From assembly GCA_905234755.1 (NCBI GenBank), contig CAJOIT010000001.1, positions 62,001-126,000 on the forward strand: a DNA stretch of 64,000 bases, read 5' to 3'. The DNA is from an uncultured Bacteroidales bacterium (GTDB taxonomy: Bacteria; Bacteroidota; Bacteroidia; Bacteroidales; ML635J-15). The position numbers and the translations under genes are program-made. Shown one piece after another: positions 54,201 through 62,565 of this stretch; within the stretch, counting starts at the first letter, position 1; the number at the start of each line of letters is the position of its first letter. The notes below the pieces were generated by a model that saw nothing but the letters and a program-made list of their open reading frames with translations, ran no database searches and had not been told where the DNA came from.

Positions 54201-54948
54201 TTTTCGAATATTCGTTTTTGTTTATGTATCTGTCGAAATCAGTGTTGAAATATTTCAGACCTTCGCTTTTGATATATGAGAAGAAGCAATTCCTTTGGCG
54301 GTCGCGCACTATAATGCGGTTTTCCTTTGCCTGTATAAGGTCGGCGACATCAATGGAGTCGACAGCCACACAAAGGTCATCCGATTCATATTTTCCATGA
54401 TTGAGGCGTTGTAGCGGAGCAAATCTTCGTTGTATGTATGCTGTACCATTTATATCGATGAGGCGGAATGGCTTGTTCTCGATAACTTTCTTTATGGAAG
54501 AGTCCGCATAGACATACATGAAAAGTTTGTCGCTTGATGCAAAATATACCGCATCGTTGCATGTTGCTACCTTTACAATCTGTCCAAAGGCACAGTCGAG
54601 ATTGTTTGAAAGTTCATCCAGACTCAGATGGCCGTTTATGTAAACTATCTTGCCGAATGTGTTGTACCCGCCATAAAAAATTTCGTTGTTTTCACTTACT
54701 GCTATTTTGGGGCGTCCGGGCACCTTGACGATTGTCCAGTGTTCGCCATCGTATTCCATGACACCATTGGTATTTCCGAAATACATGAGCGAGTTCTTGT
54801 CCTGCACCACGCAGAAATTCTGGCTTTCCTGACGATAGTCAGCCGGACTGAAGTTTTTTATCTGGGGAATACCGTATTCATCCGATTGTGCGAATGCTGT
54901 CACGAATGCCAGCACAAAAAACGCAATAACAAAAATTTTTCTTCTCAT
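51277..54948 (-). CDS. Transmembrane sensor with periplasmic propellers, class III adenylate cyclase and HD phosphohydrolase domain
   Basis: This 1,223-residue receptor is predicted to sense a periplasmic ligand and make cAMP. It has a signal peptide (to FAQ). Reg_prop-type propeller repeats follow (about 25-640: NDLYIDNQNKIWITTENG, ITSDNNGNVWLGTDRDGLYSF), then a Y_Y_Y domain (EYQFMLEGLDDDWSDW). One transmembrane helix (about 760-780) and a short coiled coil precede the cyclase. Metals are Asp841 and Asp885. Lys881 (KTIGD) and Asp950 (YDIWGDT) specify adenine over guanine, and Asn957/Arg961 are the transition-state residues. The C-terminal HD domain shows His1057/His1061, HD at 1093-1094 and Asp1152. 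The ATG at 54948, 2 bp after the upstream stop, gives the signal peptide. An ATG at 54975 would overlap. Activity of the HD domain, perhaps a cyclic-nucleotide phosphodiesterase, is unproven. Confidence 0.9.
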   Translation of the reverse strand: MRRKIFVIAFFVLAFVTAFAQSDEYGIPQIKNFSPADYRQESQNFCVVQDKNSLMYFGNTNGVMEYDGEHWTIVKVPGRPKIAVSENNEIFYGGYNTFGKIVYINGHLSLDELSNNLDCAFGQIVKVATCNDAVYFASSDKLFMYVYADSSIKKVIENKPFRLIDINGTAYIQRRFAPLQRLNHGKYESDDLCVAVDSIDVADLIQAKENRIIVRDRQRNCFFSYIKSEGLKYFNTDFDRYINKNEYSKMAVLRDETFVVGTKLGGIVSFDEKGKARFMATTSNGLKDNSINDLYIDNQNKIWITTENGISLFETNSGLSIFNASSGLRGAVLSVIRYNGILYVGTTVGLFKHYRLETPGGVIYGFRSLRGVYENCWQLCIYDGHLYAVTSGGLFEVNEGNAERVMEESLISMMPITIGGDKYVLLGGHSGIIVTTISDGKVEKIGNLKNMTRTVRTITSDNNGNVWLGTDRDGLYSFYTGDSLDLNAMVSSYGASDGLPPDFDWVDVYSTKKLGPVFSTSLGLYRYDKIKERFAKDTTCFCIGSDCSSVFGIIREDSCGNIWYNCSLSDAYERECGIIRFDSDGSYVRETSALGQMRESVVETIYPENDDVVWFGTSDALIKYTRNKNQQTKKDSAFVCMIRTVAVANDSIIYAFDHDYQEDVKLMHEIKYLDRKIRFEVAGLAYNTFGDTEYQFMLEGLDDDWSDWTTDSYKEYISLSEGEYKFLVRSRNGYGQISNIAEFNFEVTPPYYRSVWAYILYFLCFVVITVLIVAWRNIIHTKEKYRLEKLVEDRTNDLVLQKEQTEQLVKKLLPQKTVDELQQTGNATSKKYDMVTVLFSDIQGFTKIAATTNPEELIKYLNELFVSFDNIIAKYNIEKIKTIGDAYMCAGGMPNRDATNPVEVVLAGLEMQRALDDLNAKHDLKMKMRVGIHTGPVVAGVVGAQKIEYDIWGDTVNIASRMESHGEVGKVNISEATYRLVKKFFKCETRGMMNVKNKGEMEMYFVDGILDELSENGDEITPNHLFNVRKLSLDFSILQEDIFNQMQRDLPKNLYYHNIKHTSDAIYRVTDIGTKENVSEEDLLLLRCAALFHDTGFMASYDNNEEIGARLAQQELGKRKFSREQIEKIKGMIMATKVPQNPHNLLEEIMCDADLDYLGRPDFIPISQNLFRELFERGKIDSIEQWNKMQYKFITEHHYFTETAKRSGEPGKKQVLKELKELI

Positions 54949-54949
54949 A

Positions 54950-57931
54950 TTAGTAACGACTTGGCAGTTCAACATAGAAGCAGGAACCTTTGCCTACTTC
55001 CGATTCAACGCTAATTTTTCCATGAAGTATATCAATGTACGACTTGACTATTGCAAGTCCAAGTCCCGAACCTTTTGTTGCAAGCTCAACATTCTTCGTC
55101 TGGTAGAACCTGTCGAAAATGTTGTCTATGTCTTCCTTTGCTATTCCAACGCCGTTGTCGCGGACAATGATGCAAACCTTTTCGTTGTCGACGCTGTAGT
55201 CGATTTCCACCTTTCCGTTTTTGGTAAACTTTATGGCGTTGTTCACGAGGTTTATGATTATCTGTCTCAGCTTGACATTGTCGGAAATTATAAGCACTTC
55301 TTCGTGTTTCTGTGCAAGGTTTACGATTTGGACATTATTTTCGGCAATCAGCCTATCCGATTGCATTGATGCGCAAATGTCGGCGATAATCTTCTTCAGA
55401 CCGATAATTTCCGTCTTTGCCTGTACAGTACCTGCTTCAAGCTTCGACATCTCGATAATGTCCGAAAGGACATTGTGCAGTTGGTACGATGAGTCGAGGA
55501 TTATTTTCAGGTATTCCTGCTTTTGTGGGTCATTTTCGCTTTCGAGAAGCAGGTCGGCAAATCCTATTATTCCGTTCATCGGCGTGCGAAGTTCGTGCGA
55601 TAGATTGCTTAGGAATACAGACTGAAGTTTCTCGCTTTCTTCGGCTTTCTTCAGTGCGGCATTAAGTTCCCTGATGGAGCGGTTTCTGTCGGTTACATCG
55701 GAAACGACCATAAGAGCATCGTTTTCTATTGGCGAGAATTTAAGTTCAAACTCGTATGGTATTCCTCCAATTGCGACTTCAACATTTTGAGTTTCGCTAC
55801 TTTCCCCTTCGATTATTCGCGTTACGCACTGCCTTATAATCATGTCGTATTCCTTGCGCGTCATGTAGCTTATGAACCTTTCGGTAAATTCGTTTTCGCT
55901 CTTGGAATATTCGAAAAACGGGAATTTTTCTCCCACAAATACATCCTTTATCTCGGCATTTGCCCCGAAAATCACGGTTACATCTTTCGACATCTTCTTG
56001 AAATGCGCCTTTTGCATGTCCATGTCTTGGATTCTCTTGCGGTAGCCGAGCATCTGGTTTTCGTATATTTTTCTGGATGTAATATCAAGTATTACAGCCT
56101 GATACATGTCGGATGATATGGTGCTCGAGTACATTTCGACAACTTTTACCGTACCATCACCGCATTTTAGTTCACGCTCGGCGTTTATTATTTCGCCTTC
56201 ATCCACATGAGTGTAGTCTAACGGCTTGCTGATGACGCTGTTGGTCGTAAAAAGCGCAACGATGTTCTTGCCAAGTATTTCGCGCGGTGGCATCTTTATC
56301 ATTTCGCAGAAGCGGTCGCTGACATCGATTATGTTGCCGTGCTTGTCACCGATAAGCACACCGCATGGCGATTGCTCGACAATGACCTTGTAGCGGGATA
56401 CTGCATCGCGCATTAGAGAGTTTGATTTTCGCACATTTTTCGGAGTGAAGTAGCATAGCGAATTTTCCTTGTCGATGTCGTAGATGTGCATTTCAAGGAC
56501 AACCCTATTGTCTTCTGAAATTACCTCGTAGTCGAAAATCTCTTCCTTGCGGTTTGGTGCGGTTACTACGATGCTACGCTTTTTCCGCTTTGTAACCTTT
56601 AGTATGTCGGTTATATGATGACCGCGGATGTCATTGTTTATTTTTAGCAACGAGTAGGCTCTGCTGTTTACCTTTACGATTTCACCGTTTAGCATTTGTA
56701 TAATTCCACAAAGCGAGTTCTCGAACAATGCCAGATTGTTGCGGTATTCTATGCTAAGGTTGTCCATTATCTGCTGTATCTCGCGCCTGTTTTCCATCAC
56801 AATGGCGATATGCCTTGTATCGGTTGATGTGGCATAGAATACTTTGGCGGTGAAAGGTATGTCGCCCCAGATGGTGTTTTGCGCAAGAAATAGGTATTCG
56901 CTTATGCCGTCGTCGTTGCATAAATTGCCTATGTTGCGATCTGTTTCGTGCTTGCTGAACTTGCCAAGCGAAAAGATTGACTTGCTAAGGTATGCTTTGT
57001 AGTTCCAGCCCCACATCTTGACGGCAGCATTGTTAATGTCGCAAATGTCGCCTTCGGGAGTTACAAGCAGGCACAGTTCCGACAGCGCATCGATTGTTTC
57101 ACGGAAAGGTCGCATGACCTTGTGCATCTCTTTCTTTTCGACGTTGTCCTTTTCGTTTACGGGAGTTACTATCGCTACGCAAAATTTTTGGTCTTCGAAA
57201 TCTATTATCGATGAATATGCGATTACGCTGACATATTCTCCACTTTTTTTCATCAATGAAAAGCCGATTTGCGACGTTTGCATTTCGGTGCTGAAAAGCT
57301 TATCAATCGACGACTTTATTTTTTTGCGGTCTTTGGGATCAATGTAGTTCTCGATGTACAAACTTGGCAGGTCTTCTATGTCGTCAAGTCCGATGATTTG
57401 TCGCATGGCTGAGTTTTCGTACATCAATATGGTGTTGCGGTCGCATATAATAACTCCCGACTTTATGCTTCCGTATAGCTGGTTCACAGTGTTCCAGAAC
57501 ATAGCGTTTCCTTGCTTTTGACGGTCATACGAATCACGGTATTTCAAAAGCCCTATATATCTTGTCTGACCTTTCTCTTCAATCCTTATCATTGATTCCA
57601 TAAGGTTGAGGTACGATCCGGTTTTTGTGCGCAGGCACAGGGGTTTGTCGATAATGTAGTCGCTGTTGGCAAACATTGCCAGCAGGTCAGATTTGAGAAT
57701 CAAGTATTTGCCAGTATTTATCTCCGACATTATTTCTGCCACTGATGAATAGCCAAGCATTTCGGCAAATTTGATATTGACGCTAATGAACTTTCCGTTC
57801 GAATCTAGTTTGTATTCAGGCACAAGCTTGTCGGTTCCGAGTTTATTTTCGACAATAAGCCTGTTGCGTTCAATGTTGTGCTTTATAATTTGCCTGTTAT
57901 GTTCGTCAATCTGTAGCTGAATCGTATCCAT
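54950..57931 (-). CDS. Multi-PAS sensor histidine kinase without receiver domain
   Basis: The 993-residue cytoplasmic protein has no transmembrane segment or signal peptide. It has about six PAS-like modules (starting near 40, 155, 285, 400, 520 and 640, for example DSNGKFISVNIKFAEMLGY and DKHGNIIDVSDRFCEM). A dimerisation/phosphoacceptor HisKA domain follows, with His779 in SHELRTPMNG, then a HATPase domain (NLVNNAIKF, DNGVGIA, KGSGLGLAIV). It ends with the last ATPase strand, so no receiver is fused and no response regulator gene lies nearby. The partner is therefore unknown. It is translationally close-packed with the cyclase gene (2-bp gap), suggesting one signalling unit. Confidence 0.93.
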   Translation of the reverse strand: MDTIQLQIDEHNRQIIKHNIERNRLIVENKLGTDKLVPEYKLDSNGKFISVNIKFAEMLGYSSVAEIMSEINTGKYLILKSDLLAMFANSDYIIDKPLCLRTKTGSYLNLMESMIRIEEKGQTRYIGLLKYRDSYDRQKQGNAMFWNTVNQLYGSIKSGVIICDRNTILMYENSAMRQIIGLDDIEDLPSLYIENYIDPKDRKKIKSSIDKLFSTEMQTSQIGFSLMKKSGEYVSVIAYSSIIDFEDQKFCVAIVTPVNEKDNVEKKEMHKVMRPFRETIDALSELCLLVTPEGDICDINNAAVKMWGWNYKAYLSKSIFSLGKFSKHETDRNIGNLCNDDGISEYLFLAQNTIWGDIPFTAKVFYATSTDTRHIAIVMENRREIQQIMDNLSIEYRNNLALFENSLCGIIQMLNGEIVKVNSRAYSLLKINNDIRGHHITDILKVTKRKKRSIVVTAPNRKEEIFDYEVISEDNRVVLEMHIYDIDKENSLCYFTPKNVRKSNSLMRDAVSRYKVIVEQSPCGVLIGDKHGNIIDVSDRFCEMIKMPPREILGKNIVALFTTNSVISKPLDYTHVDEGEIINAERELKCGDGTVKVVEMYSSTISSDMYQAVILDITSRKIYENQMLGYRKRIQDMDMQKAHFKKMSKDVTVIFGANAEIKDVFVGEKFPFFEYSKSENEFTERFISYMTRKEYDMIIRQCVTRIIEGESSETQNVEVAIGGIPYEFELKFSPIENDALMVVSDVTDRNRSIRELNAALKKAEESEKLQSVFLSNLSHELRTPMNGIIGFADLLLESENDPQKQEYLKIILDSSYQLHNVLSDIIEMSKLEAGTVQAKTEIIGLKKIIADICASMQSDRLIAENNVQIVNLAQKHEEVLIISDNVKLRQIIINLVNNAIKFTKNGKVEIDYSVDNEKVCIIVRDNGVGIAKEDIDNIFDRFYQTKNVELATKGSGLGLAIVKSYIDILHGKISVESEVGKGSCFYVELPSRY

Positions 57932-57951
57932 ACCTGAATAATATGCAGTGG

Positions 57952-57959
57952 CAAAATTA
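57952..57959 (-). promoter_or_regulatory. Candidate promoter for the kinase-cyclase operon
   Basis: The complement reads TAATTTTG (TAnnTTTG), 20 bp from the ATG at 57931. Eighteen bases upstream on the minus strand GTTG (57978-57981 complement) is a partial match to the -33 TTTG. Confidence 0.45.
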
Positions 57960-58092
57960 AGACATTATTCGACACGGCAACCAATGAATACAGCAAATAG
58001 CACAAAAATTAATTCATCGTTATTTCACCCGTGCTGTTGATAAAAATGGGAATTCGTATTTCTTTTTGCTGGACGCTACGGAAAAACTTCAC

Positions 58093-58100
58093 TAAATTTG
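58093..58100 (+). promoter_or_regulatory. Candidate -7 box for the phosphohexomutase gene
   Basis: TAAATTTG fits TAnnTTTG, 21 bp before the ATG at 58122. A TTTTTG lies 24 bp further upstream, slightly beyond normal spacing. Confidence 0.4.
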
Positions 58101-58121
58101 CACAAATCAAACTTAAAGGAC

Positions 58122-59513
58122 ATGACACTAATTAAATCAATATCAGGCATCCGCGGAACTATAGGCGGACAAATTTCTGAAAACTTAACCCCAATCGACA
58201 TAGTAAAGTTTACCACTGCTTACGGCATCTGGAATCGCAAGCAAAATCTTGGCAGCAACAAGATTGTTGTTGGTCGCGATGCTCGCCTTTCGGGTCAGAT
58301 GGTCGAAAACATTGTAGTTTCGACATTGGTTTCGCTCGGTTTCGAAGTCGTAAATATTGGAATGGCAACCACTCCGACTACCGAGATGGCCGTAATTATG
58401 GAGAAAGCCGATGGCGGTATCATAATCACCGCAAGTCATAATCCAAAGCAGTGGAACGCATTGAAACTCCTCAATTGCCATGGCGAATTCCTTACCGACA
58501 AGGAAGGTAAGGATGTGCTTGCAATTGCCGAATCGGAAGATTTTACCTACAACGACATAGACCACATCGGCAAGGAAACGAAGATTGCCAACTACGAGGA
58601 CAAGCACATCGACATGGTTTTGAAGATGAAAGTTCTCAACCTCGAAGCTATTAAAGCCGCTAATTTCAAGGTTGTAATCGACTGCGTTAACTCCGTTGGC
58701 GGAATCGTATTGCCAAAACTCTTGAAAAAACTGGGCGTGAACAACATCGTGGAACTCAACTGTGAGGCAAACGGACATTTTGCACATACACCCGAACCTA
58801 TTCCCGAAAACCTCACGCAGATTGCATCGGAAATGCCAAAGCAGAATGCTAATGTCGGTTTTGTAGTTGACCCCGATGTCGATAGGCTTGCAATCATTTG
58901 CGAGGATGGACAGATGTTTGGCGAAGAATACACTTTGGTTTCGGTTGCCGACTATATTTTGTCGAAAACTCCTGGCAATACAGTTTCCAACATGTCATCT
59001 ACCCGTGCATTGCGCGATGTAACTGAAAAATACGGCTGTGCGTACAATGCTGCTGCAGTAGGCGAGGTAAATGTAGTCACCAAGATGAAGGAAACCAATG
59101 CTGTTATTGGTGGCGAAGGCAATGGCGGAGTTATTTATCCCGAAGTACATTATGGTCGCGATGCACTTGTTGGAATTGCATTGTTCCTGTCGCTTATGGC
59201 TGAAAAGAAAATGAAGGTTAGCGAATTGCGCCGTACCTTCCCTGAATATTCAATCTCGAAGAACAAAATCCAGCTCAACGAAAAAATCAATGTTGACAAT
59301 ATCCTGAAGACAATGGCTGCCAAATATGCTGGAAATCCTGTGTCAACAATTGATGGAGTAAAGATTGAATTCCCCGAAACCAAGGAATGGGTACACCTGC
59401 GCAAGTCGAACACTGAGCCGATAATCCGCATTTACTCCGAAAGCAGTACCATCGACAAAGCCGATGCGTTGGCAAAAAGGATAATGAAGGAAATAGAGGC
59501 AATTTACAATTAA
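58122..59513 (+). CDS. Phosphoglucosamine/phosphomannomutase family alpha-D-phosphohexomutase
   Basis: The 463-residue enzyme interconverts hexose 1- and 6-phosphates through a phosphoserine. Four-domain architecture is shown by GIRGTIGG at the N-terminus, the phosphoserine loop TASHNPKQWN (near residue 104), the metal site DPDVDRLA (near 252), the sugar-binding GEGNGG (near 333), and the C-terminal phosphate-binding RKSNTEPIIRIY. Bacteroidota GlmM often reads like this, so phosphoglucosamine mutase (GlmM) for UDP-GlcNAc synthesis is likely. A phosphomannomutase role cannot be excluded, so no symbol is given. The ATG at 58122 is used rather than the TTG that forms part of the -7 box. Confidence 0.88.
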   Translation: MTLIKSISGIRGTIGGQISENLTPIDIVKFTTAYGIWNRKQNLGSNKIVVGRDARLSGQMVENIVVSTLVSLGFEVVNIGMATTPTTEMAVIMEKADGGIIITASHNPKQWNALKLLNCHGEFLTDKEGKDVLAIAESEDFTYNDIDHIGKETKIANYEDKHIDMVLKMKVLNLEAIKAANFKVVIDCVNSVGGIVLPKLLKKLGVNNIVELNCEANGHFAHTPEPIPENLTQIASEMPKQNANVGFVVDPDVDRLAIICEDGQMFGEEYTLVSVADYILSKTPGNTVSNMSSTRALRDVTEKYGCAYNAAAVGEVNVVTKMKETNAVIGGEGNGGVIYPEVHYGRDALVGIALFLSLMAEKKMKVSELRRTFPEYSISKNKIQLNEKINVDNILKTMAAKYAGNPVSTIDGVKIEFPETKEWVHLRKSNTEPIIRIYSESSTIDKADALAKRIMKEIEAIYN

Positions 59514-59516
59514 ATT

Positions 59517-59577
59517 TATAATGGATAATTGACAATGTATAATGCATAATGGACAATTGACAATGAATAATGGATAA
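59517..59577. repeat. Tandem ATGGATAATTGACAAT units
   Basis: ATGGATAATTGACAAT, ATGCATAATGGACAATTGACAAT and ATGAATAATGGATAATC follow one another just after the phosphohexomutase stop. They are the reverse complement of the units at 45817-45866. Confidence 0.7.
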
Positions 59578-59586
59578 TCCCTCCAC

Positions 59587-59610
59587 AATGTCATTCTGAA
59601 CTTGTTTCAG
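59587..59610 (-). repeat. Dispersed palindromic repeat CTGAAACAAGTTCAGAATGA
   Basis: The complement reads CTGAAACAAGTTCAGAATGA followed by CATT. It matches 22 of 24 bases at 272-295 in the clpP-clpX spacer. TTCTGAACTTGTTTCAGAA is itself close to a palindrome. Confidence 0.6.
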
Positions 59611-59656
59611 AATTTATAGTGGGGATGTATGCAAGAGACAATGATCAATGCAAAAC

Positions 59657-59688
59657 AAAAAAGTTCCGCCAATCGGCGGAACTTTTTT
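59657..59688. terminator. Bidirectional intrinsic terminator
   Basis: AAAAGTTCCGCC and GGCGGAACTTTTTT form a strong stem with a 4-nt loop and A/T runs on both sides. It separates the convergent phosphohexomutase and pckA genes. Confidence 0.87.
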
Positions 59689-59706
59689 ATTCTATGAAAT
59701 CAAAGT

Positions 59707-61320
59707 TTACAGTTTTGGACCAGCATCAACCAATTTCTTGCCTGCTGGGTTGCTTGTGAACTTCACAAAGTTCTTGATGAAGCGTCCTGCAAGGTCGCGT
59801 GCCTTAACATCCCATTCATCTGCTGTAGCGTAGGTGTCGCGTGGGTCGAGAATCTTCGGGTCAACGCCTGGCAATGCTGTCGGAACTTCCAAGTCGAAGT
59901 ACGGAATCTTCTTTGTCGGGGCGGTAAGTATTGCGCCGTCGAGGATTGCATCGATAATGCCACGGGTATCCTTTATGGAGATACGCTTGCCTGTACCATT
60001 CCAGCCAGTATTAACCAAATATGCTTTTGCATTGCTCTTTTCCATGCGCTTTACAAGTTCCTCTGCATATTTTGTTGGATGCAATTCGAGGAATGCCTGT
60101 CCGAAGCATGCACTGAAAGTTGGTGTCGGTTCGGTAATACCACGCTCTGTTCCAGCCAATTTTGCAGTGAAACCGCTAAGGAAATAGTATTTGCACTGTT
60201 CTGGAGTAAGAATTGATACTGGAGGAAGAACACCGAATGCATCAGCAGAAAGGAAGATTACATTCTCGGCTGCCGGAGCTGCGCTTATCGGGCGAACAAT
60301 CTTTTCGATGTGGTCGATAGGATAGCTTACGCGGGTATTTTCGGTAACGCTCTTGTCGGCGAAATCAATCTTGCCGTTTTCGTCAACAGTAACATTCTCC
60401 AAAAGTGCATCACGACGGATAGCATTGTAGATGTCGGGTTCGCTGTCCTTGTCGAGGTTGATAACCTTTGCATAGCAACCGCCTTCGAAGTTGAAAACGC
60501 CATCATCGTCCCAGCCGTGTTCGTCGTCACCGATGAGCAGACGCTTCGGGTCGGTCGAAAGGGTGGTCTTACCAGTTCCGCTCAATCCGAAGAAGATAGC
60601 GGTATGCTTGCCCTGCATGTCGGTATTTGCCGAGCAGTGCATTGCTGCAATGCCTTGCAATGGCAGGTAGTAGTTCATCATCGAGAACATACCCTTCTTC
60701 ATTTCACCACCATACCAAGTGTTGAGGATAACCTGCTCGCGGCTTGTGATGTTGAATACAACTGCAGTTTCGCTGTTGAGACCGAGTTCCTTGTAGTTCT
60801 CAACTTTTGCCTTCGATGCAGTGTAAACTGTGAAGTTAGGTTCGAAAGTCTTGAGTTCTTCCTCGGTCGGCTTGATGAACATGTTGCGTACGAAGTGAGC
60901 CTGCCATGCAACTTCCATAATGAAGCGTACATTCATGCGGGTATCCTTGTTAGCACCGCAGAAAGCGTCAACTACGAACAATTCCTTGTTGCACAACTGC
61001 TTCTTTGCAAGGTCTTTTACAACTTCCCAAGTTTCCTGCGAGCATACATGGTTGTCGTTCTTGTACTCATCGGTTGTCCACCATACGGTGTCCTTTGAGT
61101 TTTCGTCCATAACGATGAACTTGTCCTTGGGCGAACGACCAGTATAAATACCAGTCATTACATTTACAGCGTTGAGTTCGGTAAGTTGTCCCTTGTCGAA
61201 ACCTTCGAGCGATGGGTCCATCTCGAATTTGAACAATTCCTCGTTTGAGGGATTATAATGAATTTCTTTTACACCTGTTATGCCTATTTTGGCAAGGTCT
61301 TTCAATATCTTTTCGTTCAT
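59707..61320 (-). CDS. pckA: Phosphoenolpyruvate carboxykinase (ATP)
   Basis: PckA interconverts oxaloacetate plus ATP with PEP plus CO2. In Bacteroidota it often runs toward carboxylation on the succinate route or toward gluconeogenesis. The 537-residue protein has [10 protein letters not shown] at 61-70, the P-loop GLSGTGKT at 245-252, and the kinase-2/metal site [21 protein letters not shown] that follows. The later [11 protein letters not shown] and [14 protein letters not shown] blocks are also conserved. The ATG at 61320 gives a normal N-terminus. Expression is not explained by any clear -7 box in the 45-bp leader. Confidence 0.97.
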   Translation of the reverse strand: MNEKILKDLAKIGITGVKEIHYNPSNEELFKFEMDPSLEGFDKGQLTELNAVNVMTGIYTGRSPKDKFIVMDENSKDTVWWTTDEYKNDNHVCSQETWEVVKDLAKKQLCNKELFVVDAFCGANKDTRMNVRFIMEVAWQAHFVRNMFIKPTEEELKTFEPNFTVYTASKAKVENYKELGLNSETAVVFNITSREQVILNTWYGGEMKKGMFSMMNYYLPLQGIAAMHCSANTDMQGKHTAIFFGLSGTGKTTLSTDPKRLLIGDDEHGWDDDGVFNFEGGCYAKVINLDKDSEPDIYNAIRRDALLENVTVDENGKIDFADKSVTENTRVSYPIDHIEKIVRPISAAPAAENVIFLSADAFGVLPPVSILTPEQCKYYFLSGFTAKLAGTERGITEPTPTFSACFGQAFLELHPTKYAEELVKRMEKSNAKAYLVNTGWNGTGKRISIKDTRGIIDAILDGAILTAPTKKIPYFDLEVPTALPGVDPKILDPRDTYATADEWDVKARDLAGRFIKNFVKFTSNPAGKKLVDAGPKL

Positions 61321-61365
61321 TTGAAAATGTTTTATTTTGTTTATAAATGTATTTCGAAATTTTGG

Positions 61366-62244
61366 TTATTCAACAACAGTCAAATCTGTATATTTGACAT
61401 CAAAAGAGCCATCGGTAATTGATTGAACTTCACCGTTGTTGTCTCTGTAGTTAAAGAAGAATGTTCCCTTAATTACTTTATTTTGGCTGTTGATTTCGGA
61501 AATAGTAATAGCGCCTGCTGTTGCTGGCAAGTCGTAGAATCCCGATTGGAAAACTCCATATACATCAGTACCGAAATAATGTACGCCTTCCGAAACATTA
61601 GTAGGCATTTTCAATGTTATGCTCTGCCATGCTTCCGAGCGGTCGCAAGCTCCTGTCAATACCATAGCTGTGTCGCTCTTGACTCCGGATATTTCTTTAG
61701 CATTCCATATTCTTCCGCCCTGCGTAAATGTAAATACACTGTTGTATGTGTCATCATCGAAATTGTAGTAAGTATATGGAACATTGGTGAATTTTCCTTC
61801 GGAGATAGACTTGAATGAACCGTCTGTGCGGTATGCCTTGAAATAAAATTCTCCGCCAACGGTATGTGTTTCTTCGTTTAGCGATGACAGTCTTACAAAT
61901 CCACTTCCATCATCATTTTGCGTTGAGAATCGTTCTGTACCCGATGCCATGTTGGGTATGAACTCTGCATAATGTCCGTTAGTATGCGAAAAAGTATATT
62001 CACCCAGCTCTTTTGAGTTCAGTGTTATGATTATGGTTTGTCCGTTTGCAGAGGTTCCGTTAATCTTTATCTTGTGCTCGCTAACAATTGCTGTTGGGTC
62101 GGCTCCACGCCAGTTGGAACCGTTTACCAGACCATACATGGCTACTAAGTTTGCCTTGCCGGGACTCGTTCCTCCGCACGAATATAACAATGCCAGTGAT
62201 GCGAGCAACAGCATTACAAAAAACATGGATAAATAACGATTCAT
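61366..62244 (-). CDS. Lipoprotein with two related DUF6252-like beta domains
   Basis: The 292-residue protein (ATG at 62244; a TTG at 62274 is rejected) has a lipoprotein signal ending LYSC (Cys23). The body holds two similar halves: ITLNSKELGEYTF to GGEFYFKAYRTDGSFKSISEGKF, and ITLKMPTNVSEGVHYF to KGTFFFNYRDNNGEVQSITDGSF. Both end in the same F-x-F-x-(Y)-R-x-x-x-G-x-x-x-S-I-x-x-G-x-F pattern, so a domain has been duplicated. The pattern resembles DUF6252-type Bacteroidota lipoproteins, function unknown. A TATATTTG box lies 27 bp upstream. Confidence 0.75.
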   Translation of the reverse strand: MNRYLSMFFVMLLLASLALLYSCGGTSPGKANLVAMYGLVNGSNWRGADPTAIVSEHKIKINGTSANGQTIIITLNSKELGEYTFSHTNGHYAEFIPNMASGTERFSTQNDDGSGFVRLSSLNEETHTVGGEFYFKAYRTDGSFKSISEGKFTNVPYTYYNFDDDTYNSVFTFTQGGRIWNAKEISGVKSDTAMVLTGACDRSEAWQSITLKMPTNVSEGVHYFGTDVYGVFQSGFYDLPATAGAITISEINSQNKVIKGTFFFNYRDNNGEVQSITDGSFDVKYTDLTVVE

Positions 62245-62271
62245 ATCTGTATGTCTTATTTTGTAAAAATG

Positions 62272-62279
62272 CAAATATA
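62272..62279 (-). promoter_or_regulatory. Candidate -7 box for the duplicated-domain lipoprotein
   Basis: The complement reads TATATTTG, fitting TAnnTTTG, 27 bp upstream of the ATG at 62244. Confidence 0.4.
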
Positions 62280-62441
62280 ATCATTTTTAATTCAGTATGA
62301 TTGATTTTGAAAAAAATCTACAAAAATGGAATTGTGAAAAATATTTTTCAAAATATTTTTTGCATTACAACAATTATATGTATCTTTGCGCTCGCTTTTT
62401 CTGCTTTCAGGAAAGCCCGCAATTTAGCAAATTAGCAAAAA

Positions 62442-62531
<90 letters not shown>

Positions 62532-62538
62532 AAAAAAT

Positions 62539-62565
62539 AGCGAAGCTTTTGCTTCGCTTTTTTTT
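62539..62565 (+). terminator. Intrinsic terminator after tRNA-Ser
   Basis: AGCGAAGC and GCTTCGCT pair around TTTT and are followed by seven Ts, ending the tRNA transcript. Confidence 0.85.

Noticed and set aside
51277..54948. Guanylate cyclase activity
   Set aside because: Base-selecting positions are Lys881 and Asp950, the adenylate pair, not the Glu/Cys of guanylate cyclases.
54950..57931. Hybrid histidine kinase (with receiver)
   Set aside because: The sequence ends at the last strand of the ATPase domain and has no Asp-containing receiver segment.
60310..61098. 262-codon open frame antisense to pckA
   Set aside because: Shadow of pckA codons. Similar shadows occur opposite many genes in this window.
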